DNA of 64,000 nt from Stappia sp. BW2 (GTDB lineage Bacteria; Pseudomonadota; Alphaproteobacteria; Rhizobiales; Stappiaceae). Within the stretch, counting starts at the first letter, position 1. Each line of letters starts with the position of its first letter. Of the stretch, positions 25,905 through 35,355 are shown in pieces. The stretch is from positions 1,426,001 through 1,490,000 of the forward strand of contig NZ_VIRG01000066.1 in assembly GCF_008107695.1 (NCBI RefSeq). The letters run 5' to 3'. Under the pieces are notes generated by a model, which did no database searches, had not been told where the DNA came from, and worked only from the letters and a program-made list of their open reading frames with translations. A program made the position numbers and the translations under genes.

Positions 25905-26759
25905 ATGCGTCTCGACATAACAAGACTAGACTGTGCAACGACGGTTCGTATTTTACTGTCACTGATCTGTGCGGCTTTCCTTTTCGCCGCCCCTGCCACG
26001 GCCCGCGACTACCGTTCGGCCCTGATGGCTTCTTCGCAATACAGCTACAATCCGGCCAATGAAGTGGACGTCGAACTTGTCCTGGCCGTCGATATCTCTC
26101 AATCCATGGATACAGAGGAACAGGAAGTGCAGCGCGCCGGCTATGTCGCCGCCCTCACCTCCCGGGAATTCCTTGACGCTATTCAGGTGGGACCAATCGG
26201 CCGCGTTGCCGTGACCTATATGGAGTGGGGCGGCGTCGACGAACACTTCATCGTGGCCGACTGGACGGTGATCCAGGACGCAGGCTCCGCAGCTCATTTC
26301 GCTTCCAAGATCGCCGAAGCGCCACTGCGGCAGGTCCAACGCACCTCCATCGCCTCGGCGCTCGAAAAGTCCGTCTTTCTGGTCCAGAACAACCAGTACC
26401 AGGGTTTGCGCCGCGTGATCGACATTTCCGGTGACGGCCCGAACAACCAGGGCGGTTCTGTCACGGAAATGCGCGACCGCATGGTGGCGGCGGGCGTGAC
26501 CATCAACGGTCTGCCCCTGATGATGAAGTCGAACAAGAACACCTGGCAGGCAATGCTCAATCTCGATCATTATTACGAGGATTGCGTTATCGGCGGCCCG
26601 GGGTCCTTTGCCATTCCGGTGCGAAGCCAGGAAGCCTTTGCCGATGCGATCCGCATGAAGCTGGTGATGGAGATCGCCGGATTGCACCTGCCGGAACCCG
26701 ACCCCTACTTCCAGCACGTGGCCGGACGCCAGCCAATCCGCTGCAATCTGTTCGACTGA
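25905..26759 (+). CDS. secreted DUF1194 (von Willebrand factor A-like) protein
   Basis: A 284-residue protein with a long signal peptide or membrane anchor (residues about 14-33, TVRILLSLICAAFLFAAPAT). The rest matches DUF1194, a VWA-like fold: VELVLAVDISQSMDTEEQEV carries the metal-ion-dependent adhesion motif DxSxS (Asp63, Ser65, Ser67), followed by RAGYVAALTSREFLDAI, VTYMEWGG, RTSIASALEKS and the late acidic loop VIDISGDGPNNQGG. VWA domains bind protein partners through a metal; the family's role is unknown. ATG at 25905 has AAGGAG at ideal spacing. It stands alone, with a 930-base upstream region and a strong terminator after it. Confidence 0.87.
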   Translation: MRLDITRLDCATTVRILLSLICAAFLFAAPATARDYRSALMASSQYSYNPANEVDVELVLAVDISQSMDTEEQEVQRAGYVAALTSREFLDAIQVGPIGRVAVTYMEWGGVDEHFIVADWTVIQDAGSAAHFASKIAEAPLRQVQRTSIASALEKSVFLVQNNQYQGLRRVIDISGDGPNNQGGSVTEMRDRMVAAGVTINGLPLMMKSNKNTWQAMLNLDHYYEDCVIGGPGSFAIPVRSQEAFADAIRMKLVMEIAGLHLPEPDPYFQHVAGRQPIRCNLFD

Positions 26760-26787
26760 CCGCCACGTCTCCATTCTCCTTACTGGC

Positions 26788-26828
26788 TGCCGCGTTCCCG
26801 GCCGGAACGCGGCATTTTCTTTTTTTCC
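26788..26828 (+). terminator. intrinsic terminator after the DUF1194 gene
   Basis: TGCCGCGTTCC (26788-26798) and GGAACGCGGCA (26804-26814) form a perfect 11-base-pair stem with a 5-base loop, followed by TTTTCTTTTTTT. The rest of the 290-base gap up to mgsA shows nothing else I can identify. Confidence 0.93.
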
Positions 26829-27051
26829 GGCCAGCCGTCTTCCCAAAGGGAACAGCTTCTGAGCCTGCTCCTTCATCTTCCTTTGCCTAAAGCGCTTTGA
26901 GCGGCTAAACACTTTCCCGCCGCTGTCGTTTTCTGCCGGGGTGCCTTCGCCTGTTTTCGTCCGTGCACGAAGAGGTCGCCCGGGACTTTGGTTTCGATCA
27001 GCTATCGGCTATTCAATCGATCCGGATTGCATAGACCCCAGGGGACCCTTG

Positions 27052-27483
27052 ATGCCTGCAACGCCCACTCTTGCGCTTGTCGCGCATGACGCCAAAAAAG
27101 ACGCCATGGTCGAATTCGCCAAACGGCATCTGGACAAGCTTTCCGTTTTCGATCTGGTGAGCACCGGCACAACCGGCGGCCGTATTCTGGAAGCCTGTCC
27201 GAACCTCAAGGTCACGCGGCTGAAAAGCGGTCCACTTGGCGGCGACCAGCAAATCGGCGCGATGATTGCCGAAGGCAAGCTGCAGGGCCTGTTGTTCTTC
27301 ATCGATCCGCTGTCGCCCATGCCCCACGATGTCGACGTGAAAGCCCTCATGCGCCTTGCCGTCGTCTACGACATGCCGATGGCCCTCAATCCGTCGACTG
27401 CGGATATCCTGCTGCGCTCCGCCCGCCTGCAGGGCCTCAAGACAACGTCCGCGACACCTGAAGTTGGCTCCCTGTCCTCATGA
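27052..27483 (+). CDS. mgsA: methylglyoxal synthase
   Basis: A 143-residue protein that converts dihydroxyacetone phosphate to methylglyoxal and phosphate, bypassing lower glycolysis. Motifs: [13 protein letters not shown] (His12, Lys16), STGTTGGRI (38-45, phosphate loop), [11 protein letters not shown] with catalytic Asp65, and [18 protein letters not shown] (84-101). ATG at 27052 is preceded by AGGGGA; a longer open frame upstream has no family similarity. The stop overlaps the glk start by four bases (ATGA), linking methylglyoxal production to glucose phosphorylation in one transcript. Confidence 0.95.
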   Translation: MPATPTLALVAHDAKKDAMVEFAKRHLDKLSVFDLVSTGTTGGRILEACPNLKVTRLKSGPLGGDQQIGAMIAEGKLQGLLFFIDPLSPMPHDVDVKALMRLAVVYDMPMALNPSTADILLRSARLQGLKTTSATPEVGSLSS

Positions 27484-28520
27484 GTTTTCCCAAGACCGCA
27501 AAATCCTTTGCCTATCCGGTTCTGGTTGCCGACATCGGCGGTACCAACGCCCGTTTCGCACTGGTTGACGACGCACAGGCGCCTACCCGCATGTGCGGCA
27601 AGACAGCGACCGCGGATCATGCCGACATTTCCTCGGCCATCCGCGACGTCGTCCTTGCCGACGCAACGCCGAAACCGCGTACCGCGATCATCGCTGTCGC
27701 CGGCCCCGTCACCGGCGACAGGATTCCGCTCACGAATGCGGCCTGGGTCATCGAACCGCTGAAGATGATTGCCGATCTCGGTCTGGAAGAAGTGATCGTT
27801 CTCAACGATTTCGAAGCGCAGGCTCTGGCCCTGCCCGGTTACAGCGGCGGCGACATAGAACAGGTCGGCTCCGGTGCCATTCGGAATGAGAGCGCCAAAT
27901 TCGTGCTCGGCCCGGGCACGGGTCTCGGCGCTGCGGCCATGATCTATGCCGCACAGACCTGGATCCCCGTTCCGGGAGAAGGCGGCCATGTGGAACTCGG
28001 TCCGGTCACACCGGAAGACCTTGCCATCTGGCCGCATATCGAGCTTGTCGGCGGACGGCTGGGTGCAGAACAGATCCTGAGCGGCACCGGCCTGCCCCGC
28101 CTTGCCCGCGGCGTTGCCACGCATATGGGGACGGAACGGTGTTTCGAAACCGCAGCCAGCATCACCATGGCCGCAGAAGACAACGATCCGGTTGCGGTCA
28201 AAACACTGGAAGTCTTCGCCCGGGCGCTTGGCCGTGTGGCCGGCGATTTTGCCCTTACCGTTCTCGCACGCGGCGGCGTTTATCTGACCGGCGGCGTTAC
28301 ATCGCGGATCACGCGTTTCCTGACCGACGGAGGTTTCCGCGCCGCGTTCGAGGCCAAGGCGCCTCACGAAGCGCTGATGGCCAAGATCCCGACCTTCATC
28401 GTTCGCCACCCGGACCCGGCTCTGGAAGGCCTTGCCTCTTTCGCACGCGCACCGGAAGCCTTTGCGGTGGACATGCAGGGCCGGCAATGGACCGCTGGTG
28501 CCGAACCGGGCGCGAGCTGA
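27480..28520 (+). CDS. glk: glucokinase
   Basis: A 346-residue ROK-independent bacterial glucokinase (Glk type) making glucose-6-phosphate from glucose and ATP. ATP-binding motifs are [15 protein letters not shown] (16-30) and [12 protein letters not shown]; the sugar-contact segment is [11 protein letters not shown], and a late LTGGVTSRI matches the family. Its ATG lies within the mgsA stop overlap. The hrpB start follows the stop by 11 bases. The pairing with mgsA suggests a cytoplasmic glucose-handling module. Confidence 0.95.
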   Translation: MSFPKTAKSFAYPVLVADIGGTNARFALVDDAQAPTRMCGKTATADHADISSAIRDVVLADATPKPRTAIIAVAGPVTGDRIPLTNAAWVIEPLKMIADLGLEEVIVLNDFEAQALALPGYSGGDIEQVGSGAIRNESAKFVLGPGTGLGAAAMIYAAQTWIPVPGEGGHVELGPVTPEDLAIWPHIELVGGRLGAEQILSGTGLPRLARGVATHMGTERCFETAASITMAAEDNDPVAVKTLEVFARALGRVAGDFALTVLARGGVYLTGGVTSRITRFLTDGGFRAAFEAKAPHEALMAKIPTFIVRHPDPALEGLASFARAPEAFAVDMQGRQWTAGAEPGAS

Positions 28521-28531
28521 CACGGGCGCCC

Positions 28532-31003
28532 ATGTCCTGCGTCCCAACCTTTGCGGCCTCGCTACCAATCGACGGTGTCCTGCCGGAGCTTCTGGCAACG
28601 CTTGAGGCTGGGCCCAACGCTGTTCTGGTTGCCGAACCGGGCGCGGGCAAGACGACCCGCGTGCCGCTGGCCCTATTGAATGCAAGTTGGCGCGGTGACG
28701 GCAAGATCCTCGTTCTGGAACCAAGACGGTTGGCGGCCCGCGCTGCCGCACGCCGGATGGCAGCCGAACTTGGCGAAAAACCCGGAGAAACCGTTGGCTA
28801 CCGGGTGCGCATGGAGACGAAGGTCAGCGCCCGTACACGGATCGAGGTCATCACTGAGGGCGTTTTCACAAGGCTCATTCTGGACGATCCGGAGCTGACG
28901 GGCGTTGCCGCCATTCTCTTCGACGAATTTCACGAACGCTCGCTGGACGGCGATCTCGGGTTGGCGCTGGCGCTGGATGTGCAGTCGGCTCTGCGCGACG
29001 ACCTGCGTCTGTTGCCAATGTCCGCAACGCTCGATGCTGCCGGGATATCACGCCTGCTTGGCAATGCACCGGTGATCGAAAGCACGGGCCGGAGCTTCCC
29101 GGTCGAGACACGATATCTGGGACGGACCCCGAACGAGCGCATCGAACCACAGATTGTACGGGCTGTCCGGCAGGCACTCGCGGAAGAAACCGGATCCATT
29201 CTCGTCTTTCTGCCAGGTCAGGGCGAAATCCGCCGCACCGCCGGGATGCTGGACGGCAACCTACCCGCCAATTGCCAGGTCGCGCCGCTTTACGGCGGGC
29301 TGGATGCCAAGGCGCAGGATGCGGCCATTCGGCCGGCTGATGCCGGCATCCGCAAGATCGTGCTGGCCAGTGCCATCGCCCAGACTTCGCTGACCATCGA
29401 AGGCGTGCGTGTCGTCATCGACAGTGGTCAGGCGCGCGTGCCGAAGTATGAGCCGCAGACCGGGCTGACACGGCTGGAAACCGTCCGTGTCTCACGCGCT
29501 TCAGCCGACCAGCGCCGCGGCCGCGCCGGACGTACCGAGCCCGGTGTCTGCTACCGGCTCTGGGATGAAGCGCAGACCGTCGCCTTGCCGCAAGCCGAGG
29601 CACGTGAAATTCTGGAAGCGGATCTGACCGGGCTGGTGTTGGACCTTGCGGCCTGGGGGACACTCGATCCGGAGGCTCTCGCCTTTGCCGATCCGCCACC
29701 AAAAGCTGCCTGGACCGAAGCCAGGACACTGCTTCAGGATCTTCATGCACTGGATGGCCACGGACGTCTGACCAGCGACGGCAAGGCCCTGGCGAAGCTT
29801 CCGCTGCATCCGCGCCTCGCACATATGGTGATCGAAGGCGTTGCCCGAGATCTCGGCTTTACCGCCGCGATGATCGCGCTGGTGCTGTCCGAACCGGGTC
29901 TTGGCGGCCGGGACCCGGACCTGCGTGCACGTTTGCAGTCCTTGCGTCACGACAAGAGCCAGCGCGTGAAAGACGGCCGCCAGTTGGCTGAACGCTGGCT
30001 GAAGCAGGCTGGCGGGTCGGGCAAGGAGATCGACCCGGAGAGCGCCGGACTTCTGCTCGCCCTTGCCTATCCCGACCGTGTTGCCCAGCAACGCGGACAG
30101 ACCGGCCGCTTCCGTCTTGCGAACGGCAGGGGCGCTGAACTGGAGGCGGAACATGCCCTTTCCCGGGAAGCCTTCCTTACTGTTGCCGATATTCAGGGCA
30201 AGGCGGCAAGCGGGCGTATCCAGCTCTGCGCGCCAGTTTCCAAATCCGATATCGAGGATCTGTTTGCTGCCGACATCGTCGAGCAAGATGAAGTCCAACT
30301 GACCGGTGACGGCACGCTGAAGGCGCGGCGTGTCACCCGCTACAAGGCGGTCGAACTGAAGTCCGTCCAGATCCAGTCCGCCGATCCGGAAGCCGTTGAA
30401 CGTGCCCTGATTGCCGAAATCCGCCGGCGCGGCGTCTCCCGCCTGCCCTGGAGCAAGGAACAGGAACGGCTGAAGAAACGTGTCGCCTATGCCCGGGAGA
30501 ACGGGGCGCAGGATCTGCCGGACCTTTCCGATGGCACCTTGACGGAAACCCTGGAAACCTGGCTGCAGCCTTATCTCGCCGGCTGCACGAGCCTGGGGGC
30601 AATCGACACCGCGCTTCTCGGCAATGCGCTTGCAGTGCTCCTGCCCTATGATGCGGCTGCACGGCTGGACAGCCTTGCCCCCTCGCACTTCACCGCCCCG
30701 ACAGGCAGCAAGGTGCCCATCGACTATGGTGCAGCCGCAGGTCCGACGCTGTCCATTCGCGTGCAGGAACTCTTCGGCCTCAAGGAGCACCCAAGCGTCT
30801 GCGACGGCAGATTGCCGCTGATCCTGGAACTTCTCTCCCCGGCACAACGGCCGATCCAGATCACGAAGGATCTCCCCGGCTTCTGGCAAGGCTCCTGGGC
30901 GGATGTGAAAGCCGACATGAAGGGCCGCTATCCGCGGCATCCGTGGCCGGACGATCCGATCGAAGCGGAGGCGACGAGAAGGGCAAAACCGCGAGGGAGC
31001 TGA
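28532..31003 (+). CDS. hrpB: ATP-dependent helicase HrpB
   Basis: An 823-residue DEAH-family helicase of the HrpB type. Walker A is EPGAGKTTR (35-43), the family-specific DEFH box is FDEFHERS (130-137), motif III SATLD begins at residue 164, and motif VI is SADQRRGRAGR. The C-terminal HA2-like and HrpB-specific regions follow, ending with the PGFWQGSW and RYPRHPWPDDP signature. ATG at 28532 gives MSCVPTFAASLP; the longer open frame that reaches back into glk has no support. Its cellular role is poorly understood; homologues are linked to RNA metabolism. Confidence 0.94.
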   Translation: MSCVPTFAASLPIDGVLPELLATLEAGPNAVLVAEPGAGKTTRVPLALLNASWRGDGKILVLEPRRLAARAAARRMAAELGEKPGETVGYRVRMETKVSARTRIEVITEGVFTRLILDDPELTGVAAILFDEFHERSLDGDLGLALALDVQSALRDDLRLLPMSATLDAAGISRLLGNAPVIESTGRSFPVETRYLGRTPNERIEPQIVRAVRQALAEETGSILVFLPGQGEIRRTAGMLDGNLPANCQVAPLYGGLDAKAQDAAIRPADAGIRKIVLASAIAQTSLTIEGVRVVIDSGQARVPKYEPQTGLTRLETVRVSRASADQRRGRAGRTEPGVCYRLWDEAQTVALPQAEAREILEADLTGLVLDLAAWGTLDPEALAFADPPPKAAWTEARTLLQDLHALDGHGRLTSDGKALAKLPLHPRLAHMVIEGVARDLGFTAAMIALVLSEPGLGGRDPDLRARLQSLRHDKSQRVKDGRQLAERWLKQAGGSGKEIDPESAGLLLALAYPDRVAQQRGQTGRFRLANGRGAELEAEHALSREAFLTVADIQGKAASGRIQLCAPVSKSDIEDLFAADIVEQDEVQLTGDGTLKARRVTRYKAVELKSVQIQSADPEAVERALIAEIRRRGVSRLPWSKEQERLKKRVAYARENGAQDLPDLSDGTLTETLETWLQPYLAGCTSLGAIDTALLGNALAVLLPYDAAARLDSLAPSHFTAPTGSKVPIDYGAAAGPTLSIRVQELFGLKEHPSVCDGRLPLILELLSPAQRPIQITKDLPGFWQGSWADVKADMKGRYPRHPWPDDPIEAEATRRAKPRGS

Positions 31004-31103
31004 TTCTCCCGTAAATCACATTCGAATTCAGATAAGCTCTTGACTTGAGCCTGCCATATGCGTTTCCAAGAAGGGCTTAAACACGAAATTTAAAAGAAAT
31101 CCG

Positions 31104-31985
31104 ATGAAACTGATCTTTCTCTTTTTTGTTTTTATTTTTAGCCATGTCTGCGCCGCCAGTAGTTCTACTCCACTGAGCGACAAAGACGCCGAAAGAATCA
31201 CTTCCGAAATGATGTTGCAACTTGAGCAACTTCATGAACGCTTGATGGAGATTCTCGAACTGCAAGACCCAACAGAGCGTCAACCAGAGTTGGAGAGGAT
31301 CAGAGAAGAACTCGAAGAAATTCAAGTTCCGTATCAGACAGCACTGCAGAGTATCGAAACTCAACCACAGGAAAGCTCATCTTTTACGAGAAGGTCGCAT
31401 CTGAAAGACCTCTGGAAGTGTCAGAAAGCCGTCGCGGTCCTAGTTACTTTCTCGGACATTGTCGTCCAACCTGAAGTTCGTTTTCGTTCCCCTACCCGGG
31501 TTCAGAAAACCTACTTCGATTTCTTGAGCAAAAGTGAAGACTGTCGCTATCAGCTCGGCAAAGAACCATCTGCAGAGCTCGACACACCTGCGAAAGTATT
31601 TCAGGCTTATCTGCGAGTTATGGAGCGTACTCTCCGCGAGATGAAAGATCTGGACGACCCTGGCTTTCTAGCGGAAACAAGAGGGGATCAGTACGAATGG
31701 TTCAGGTTCAAGGAAAAGATTTATTGGCGTCTTTACTCGGAAAATAGCTGGGAGCTTTATAGGCTATACGCCATCACATCTGGGTTAAGCTTGCGTTCGG
31801 AAGAATACCGGAACGAGGTGCGCGCGTTTGGCGCGTGCCGAACAATGCAGGGATCATTTATGCAACTTGTTGATAAATATTCCTTTTTTTTGGCACGCGA
31901 TATTCCCGGCCTCCTACACGACAGGTCATTGAACCGCTTGGTCACGAAGTTCGCGGAATGCGAAGCGGCATTGTCCGATAAGTAA
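31104..31985 (+). CDS. secreted protein of unknown function, coiled-coil rich
   Basis: A 293-residue protein I do not recognise. It begins with a clear Sec signal peptide (LIFLFFVFIFSHVCAASS, cleavage near residue 18). Residues about 25-80 are rich in Glu, Leu and Arg with heptad-like spacing (EMMLQLEQLHERLMEI, ERIREELEE) and should form a coiled coil. The rest is charged, with Tyr/Trp clusters (YEWFRFKEKIYWRLY) and cysteines at CQKAV, DCRYQ, ACRTM and ECEAA. GC content falls to about 48% in sampled lines against about 60% around it, and codon use is unlike the neighbours, suggesting acquisition. The ribosome binding site is weak. It has no operon partner. Confidence 0.65.
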   Translation: MKLIFLFFVFIFSHVCAASSSTPLSDKDAERITSEMMLQLEQLHERLMEILELQDPTERQPELERIREELEEIQVPYQTALQSIETQPQESSSFTRRSHLKDLWKCQKAVAVLVTFSDIVVQPEVRFRSPTRVQKTYFDFLSKSEDCRYQLGKEPSAELDTPAKVFQAYLRVMERTLREMKDLDDPGFLAETRGDQYEWFRFKEKIYWRLYSENSWELYRLYAITSGLSLRSEEYRNEVRAFGACRTMQGSFMQLVDKYSFFLARDIPGLLHDRSLNRLVTKFAECEAALSDK

Positions 31986-32014
31986 AACGAACTCTTGTAT
32001 ATCAATCTCCGGAA

Positions 32015-32051
32015 ATGGCTCCCTTCAAACGCGAGGCGGTAAGGGAGCCAT
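32015..32051. terminator. hairpin between the orphan gene and putA
   Basis: ATGGCTCCCTT (32015-32025) pairs perfectly with AAGGGAGCCAT (32041-32051), with a 15-base loop, between convergent genes. There is no long T-run on either strand, so a bidirectional, rather weak terminator is the likely role. Confidence 0.55.
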
Positions 32052-32074
32052 CTCTCAGACCACGAGTTGGCTAA

Positions 32075-35000
32075 TCAATCGTCCGATGCAGCCACCAGGC
32101 TTGCGTTGCCACCGGCGGCCGCGGTGTTGATGGACACCACCTGTTCCAGGGCGAACCGGTAGAGGTAGGCCGGGCCGCCTGCCTTGGGGCCGGTGCCGGA
32201 GAGGCCGGAGCCGCCGAAGGGCTGGGTGCCGACGACCGCACCGATAGTGTTGCGGTTGACATAGACGTTGCCGACGGACAACCGGTCGACAACCTTCTTC
32301 ACCGTTGCATCGATACGGCTGTGAACACCGAGCGTCAGGCCGTAGCCGGTGCCTGCGATCTGGTCCAGCACCTTGTCGAGGTCGCCAGCCTTGTAGCGGA
32401 CCACGTGCAGCACCGGTCCGAAGACTTCCCGCGTCAGGGCCTCAGCATTGTCCAACTCGATGATGTGCGGGGCCACCCAGGAGCCGTTGGCCAGCTTGCC
32501 GTGCGGTATCTTGCCGGCATAGCGCAGTTTCTGACTCTCCTTCATGTCATCGACATGGGAGAGAATGTTGTCGCGCGCTTCCTCATCGATAACCGGGCCG
32601 ATATCGGTGGATGGCAGCCGGGGGTCACCCAGGCTTAGTTCCCTGGCAGCGCCTTCCAGCATCTCCAATAGATGATCGGCGACATCCGTCTGCACATAAA
32701 GCAGACGCAGTGCGGAGCAGCGTTGGCCGGCGGAGCGGAAAGCGGACATCATGACGTCGTCGCAGACCTGTTCCGGCAGGGCCGTGGCATCGACAATCAT
32801 CGAGTTGATGCCACCGGTTTCCGCAATGAGCGGAACGATCGGGCCACGTTTGGCAGCAAGCGTGCCGTTGATCAGCCAAGCGGTTTCGGTCGATCCTGTA
32901 AAGGCGACACCGGCGACGGCCGGATGGGACGTCAGCGCCGCACCGACATCCCCCTCGCCCGGAAGCAGGTAGAAGACATCTTCCGGGACACCGGCCTCAT
33001 ACATCAGCCTGGCGGTCTCGAAAGCGATCAGCGGTGTCTGTTCCGCCGGCTTGGCAACAACGGCATTACCCGCCATCAGGGCAGCGCTGATCTGGCCGAG
33101 GAAGATCGCCAGCGGGAAGTTCCACGGCGAAATACAGACGAAGACGCCGCGACCCCGATAGCGGTAGCGGTTTTCCTCGCCGGTCGGTCCTGGCATCAGC
33201 TTGCCTTCGCCGAAAAGATTTCTGGCTTCAGCAGCGTAGTAACGGCAGAAGTCGACCGCCTCACGGATTTCGGCGATACCGTCCGTCAGGCACTTGCCGG
33301 CTTCCAGGGAGAGGATCGTCATCAGACGATCCCGGTTTTCCTCCAGCAGGTCACCAACCTTGTCGATGGCGGCCGCACGCTCTTCAACCGGCATGCGGGA
33401 CCATTTCTCGAACCCCTTCTGGGCGTTCTCGACAGCCAGGCGCGCCGTGTCGCTGTCCGCGAAACGCACCGTGCCGACCTTGGTCGTGCCGTCCATCGGG
33501 GCAAAGACCGGGTTCGCATCGCCCGATGGTTTCAACCCGGCGCCCAGCGGAGCGGCATCCGTGAACGGGGCCGTGGTATTCGCCATGCCGGACGTCAGCA
33601 GGTTGCGTTCCGCCGCACAGCCAAATTCAACACCATCGGAGTTGCGGCGGCTGTCGCCGTAAAGATCCTTCGGCAGCGGGATCGAGCGGTTGATCGTGTG
33701 GTGACCGTTGTCGAGCAGCTCTTTCGGCCGCTTGAGCATCTTTTCAACCGGGACGGAGGCATCGCCCACGATTGTGACGAAGGAGGAGTTGGCACCGTTT
33801 TCCAGCAGGCGGCGCACAAGATAGGCCAAGAGGTCCTTGTGACCACCGACCGGGGCATAGATCCGGCACGGGAAGCCGTCGCGCTCAACCACCGACTTGT
33901 AGAGGCTTTCGCCCATGCCGTGCAGGCGCTGGAACTCATAGCCTTCAACCTTGCTGCCGGACAGTTCGATGATCTGGGCGACAGTCAGTGCGTTGTGTGT
34001 GGCGAATTGCGGGTAAAGCACATCGCGCGCCGCCAGCATCCGCTTGGCACAGCACAGGTACGACAGATCCGTCGCCGCCTTGCGCGAGAACACCGGATAA
34101 CCTTCCGCCCCGCCTTCCTGGGCGTGCTTGATTTCCGTATCCCAATAGGCGCCCTTGACGAGGCGGACCATCAGTTTGCGATTGGTCTTGCGGGCCGCGT
34201 TGACCAGCCAGTCGATGACGTGAATGCCGCGCTTCTGATAAGCCTGAACCGCGAGGCCGAAACCGTCCCAGCCTTCGGTGACCGGATCGGTCAGCATGGC
34301 GGCGATGATATCCAGCGAGATTTCCAGCCGGTCTGCTTCTTCCGCATCGACGGTGAAGTTAAGATTGTGATCCTTGGCCATCTGCGCCAGTTCGCGCAGC
34401 TTCGGCAGCAGTTCGTCGCGTACGCGCTCGCCATTGACTGCCTGATAGCGGGGATGCAGTGCCGAAAGCTTCACCGAGATGCCCGGACGGTCCGGCAGTT
34501 GCTTGTCGCCCGCAGCCTTGCCGATGGCGGCAATCGCGTTGGCATAGGACTGGAAGTAGCGCTCGGCGTCTTTCTGGGTGCGCGCGCCCTCGCCCAGCAT
34601 GTCGTAGGAATAGCGGTAGCACTTGGCTTCCTGTGTCCTGGCGCGTTCCAGTGCCTTCTGGATGGTTTCTCCGAGAACGAACTGGTGACCGAGCAGACGC
34701 ATCGCCTTGCGGGTTGCCATGCGCACGGTCGGCATGCCCATGCGCTTGACCAGGCTGGAAAGGATCGACTGGGGCGTGTCGCCCGGGTGCAGAAGACGGG
34801 AAGTGACGCCCAGCGCCCAGGAAGAGGCGGAGACCAGCCAGGTGTCGGATTTTGGACCTGAGGGATCATCAAAGCGGGCCGCTGCCAGCTTGTCCTCAAT
34901 CAGCTTGTCGGCGGTCTTTGCGTCCGGAACGCGCAGCAACGCTTCTGCCAGCACCATCATGGCCAGGCCTTCGCGGGTGGTCAGGCCGAATTCGCGCATG

Positions 35001-35215
35001 AAATCTTCCACGCCGCCGAGGCCGACCTGGACCGAACGCATGTCCTGAATATAACCGCGGGCACGCTGGTCGATCAGTTTTTCCACCACCGGGTCGGTGT
35101 TGGCTTCCTTCAGAAGCGCTTCAACAAGCGTTTTGTCATCGGGGGCATATGCCGGGCGAAACGGCTCGAGTTCGGTCGAATTGACTGTCTTCATGGCTGC
35201 AGCGGTTGCGGTCAT
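32075..35215 (-). CDS. putA: bifunctional proline dehydrogenase / L-glutamate gamma-semialdehyde dehydrogenase
   Basis: A 1046-residue PutA oxidising proline to glutamate. The proline dehydrogenase barrel spans about residues 150-470 and shows RLVKGAYWDTEIKHAQ near residue 355 (FAD and substrate contacts). The aldehyde dehydrogenase half spans about 570-1030, with the general base in IAETGG (Glu799) and the nucleophile in AGQRCSALR (Cys833). It lacks an N-terminal ribbon-helix-helix domain, so it should not repress its own gene; a separate Lrp-type regulator is divergent next door. ATG at 35215 has GGAGG five bases upstream. It acts at the membrane, passing electrons to quinone. Confidence 0.96.
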   Translation of the reverse strand: MTATAAAMKTVNSTELEPFRPAYAPDDKTLVEALLKEANTDPVVEKLIDQRARGYIQDMRSVQVGLGGVEDFMREFGLTTREGLAMMVLAEALLRVPDAKTADKLIEDKLAAARFDDPSGPKSDTWLVSASSWALGVTSRLLHPGDTPQSILSSLVKRMGMPTVRMATRKAMRLLGHQFVLGETIQKALERARTQEAKCYRYSYDMLGEGARTQKDAERYFQSYANAIAAIGKAAGDKQLPDRPGISVKLSALHPRYQAVNGERVRDELLPKLRELAQMAKDHNLNFTVDAEEADRLEISLDIIAAMLTDPVTEGWDGFGLAVQAYQKRGIHVIDWLVNAARKTNRKLMVRLVKGAYWDTEIKHAQEGGAEGYPVFSRKAATDLSYLCCAKRMLAARDVLYPQFATHNALTVAQIIELSGSKVEGYEFQRLHGMGESLYKSVVERDGFPCRIYAPVGGHKDLLAYLVRRLLENGANSSFVTIVGDASVPVEKMLKRPKELLDNGHHTINRSIPLPKDLYGDSRRNSDGVEFGCAAERNLLTSGMANTTAPFTDAAPLGAGLKPSGDANPVFAPMDGTTKVGTVRFADSDTARLAVENAQKGFEKWSRMPVEERAAAIDKVGDLLEENRDRLMTILSLEAGKCLTDGIAEIREAVDFCRYYAAEARNLFGEGKLMPGPTGEENRYRYRGRGVFVCISPWNFPLAIFLGQISAALMAGNAVVAKPAEQTPLIAFETARLMYEAGVPEDVFYLLPGEGDVGAALTSHPAVAGVAFTGSTETAWLINGTLAAKRGPIVPLIAETGGINSMIVDATALPEQVCDDVMMSAFRSAGQRCSALRLLYVQTDVADHLLEMLEGAARELSLGDPRLPSTDIGPVIDEEARDNILSHVDDMKESQKLRYAGKIPHGKLANGSWVAPHIIELDNAEALTREVFGPVLHVVRYKAGDLDKVLDQIAGTGYGLTLGVHSRIDATVKKVVDRLSVGNVYVNRNTIGAVVGTQPFGGSGLSGTGPKAGGPAYLYRFALEQVVSINTAAAGGNASLVAASDD

Positions 35216-35355
35216 GAGAACCTCCCAAAGAGGCCTCGCGGGGCCAGGTCACAAGATCCCCTAAATTATCTTGAATCAAAGTCTGCTTTTCGCTGTTTTT
35301 CGAGCTATTTTCCGTGTATTTCTCTATCAGTTTTCGATTTACAGGGAAATTCTCC
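35216..35355. promoter_or_regulatory. putA-putR divergent promoter region
   Basis: This 140-base AT-rich spacer separates the two divergent starts and must contain both promoters and the Lrp-type regulator's sites. The part at 35260-35340 is rich in T and A runs, as Lrp-family sites usually are. I see no palindrome strong enough to name as the operator. Confidence 0.5.

Noticed and set aside
25760..25999. A 79-codon minus-strand frame before the DUF1194 gene.
   Set aside because: It overlaps the strong ribosome site and signal peptide of the DUF1194 gene and has no recognisable features.
28139..28531. A long upstream extension of the hrpB frame inside glk.
   Set aside because: The extension overlaps glk in another frame and is Arg-rich without conservation; hrpB starts naturally at 28532, 11 bases after the glk stop.
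32672..34861. A 729-codon plus-strand open frame opposite putA.
   Set aside because: It lies wholly antisense to a well-supported putA with all catalytic residues; long antisense frames are common in GC-rich genes, and this one is not similar to any known protein.
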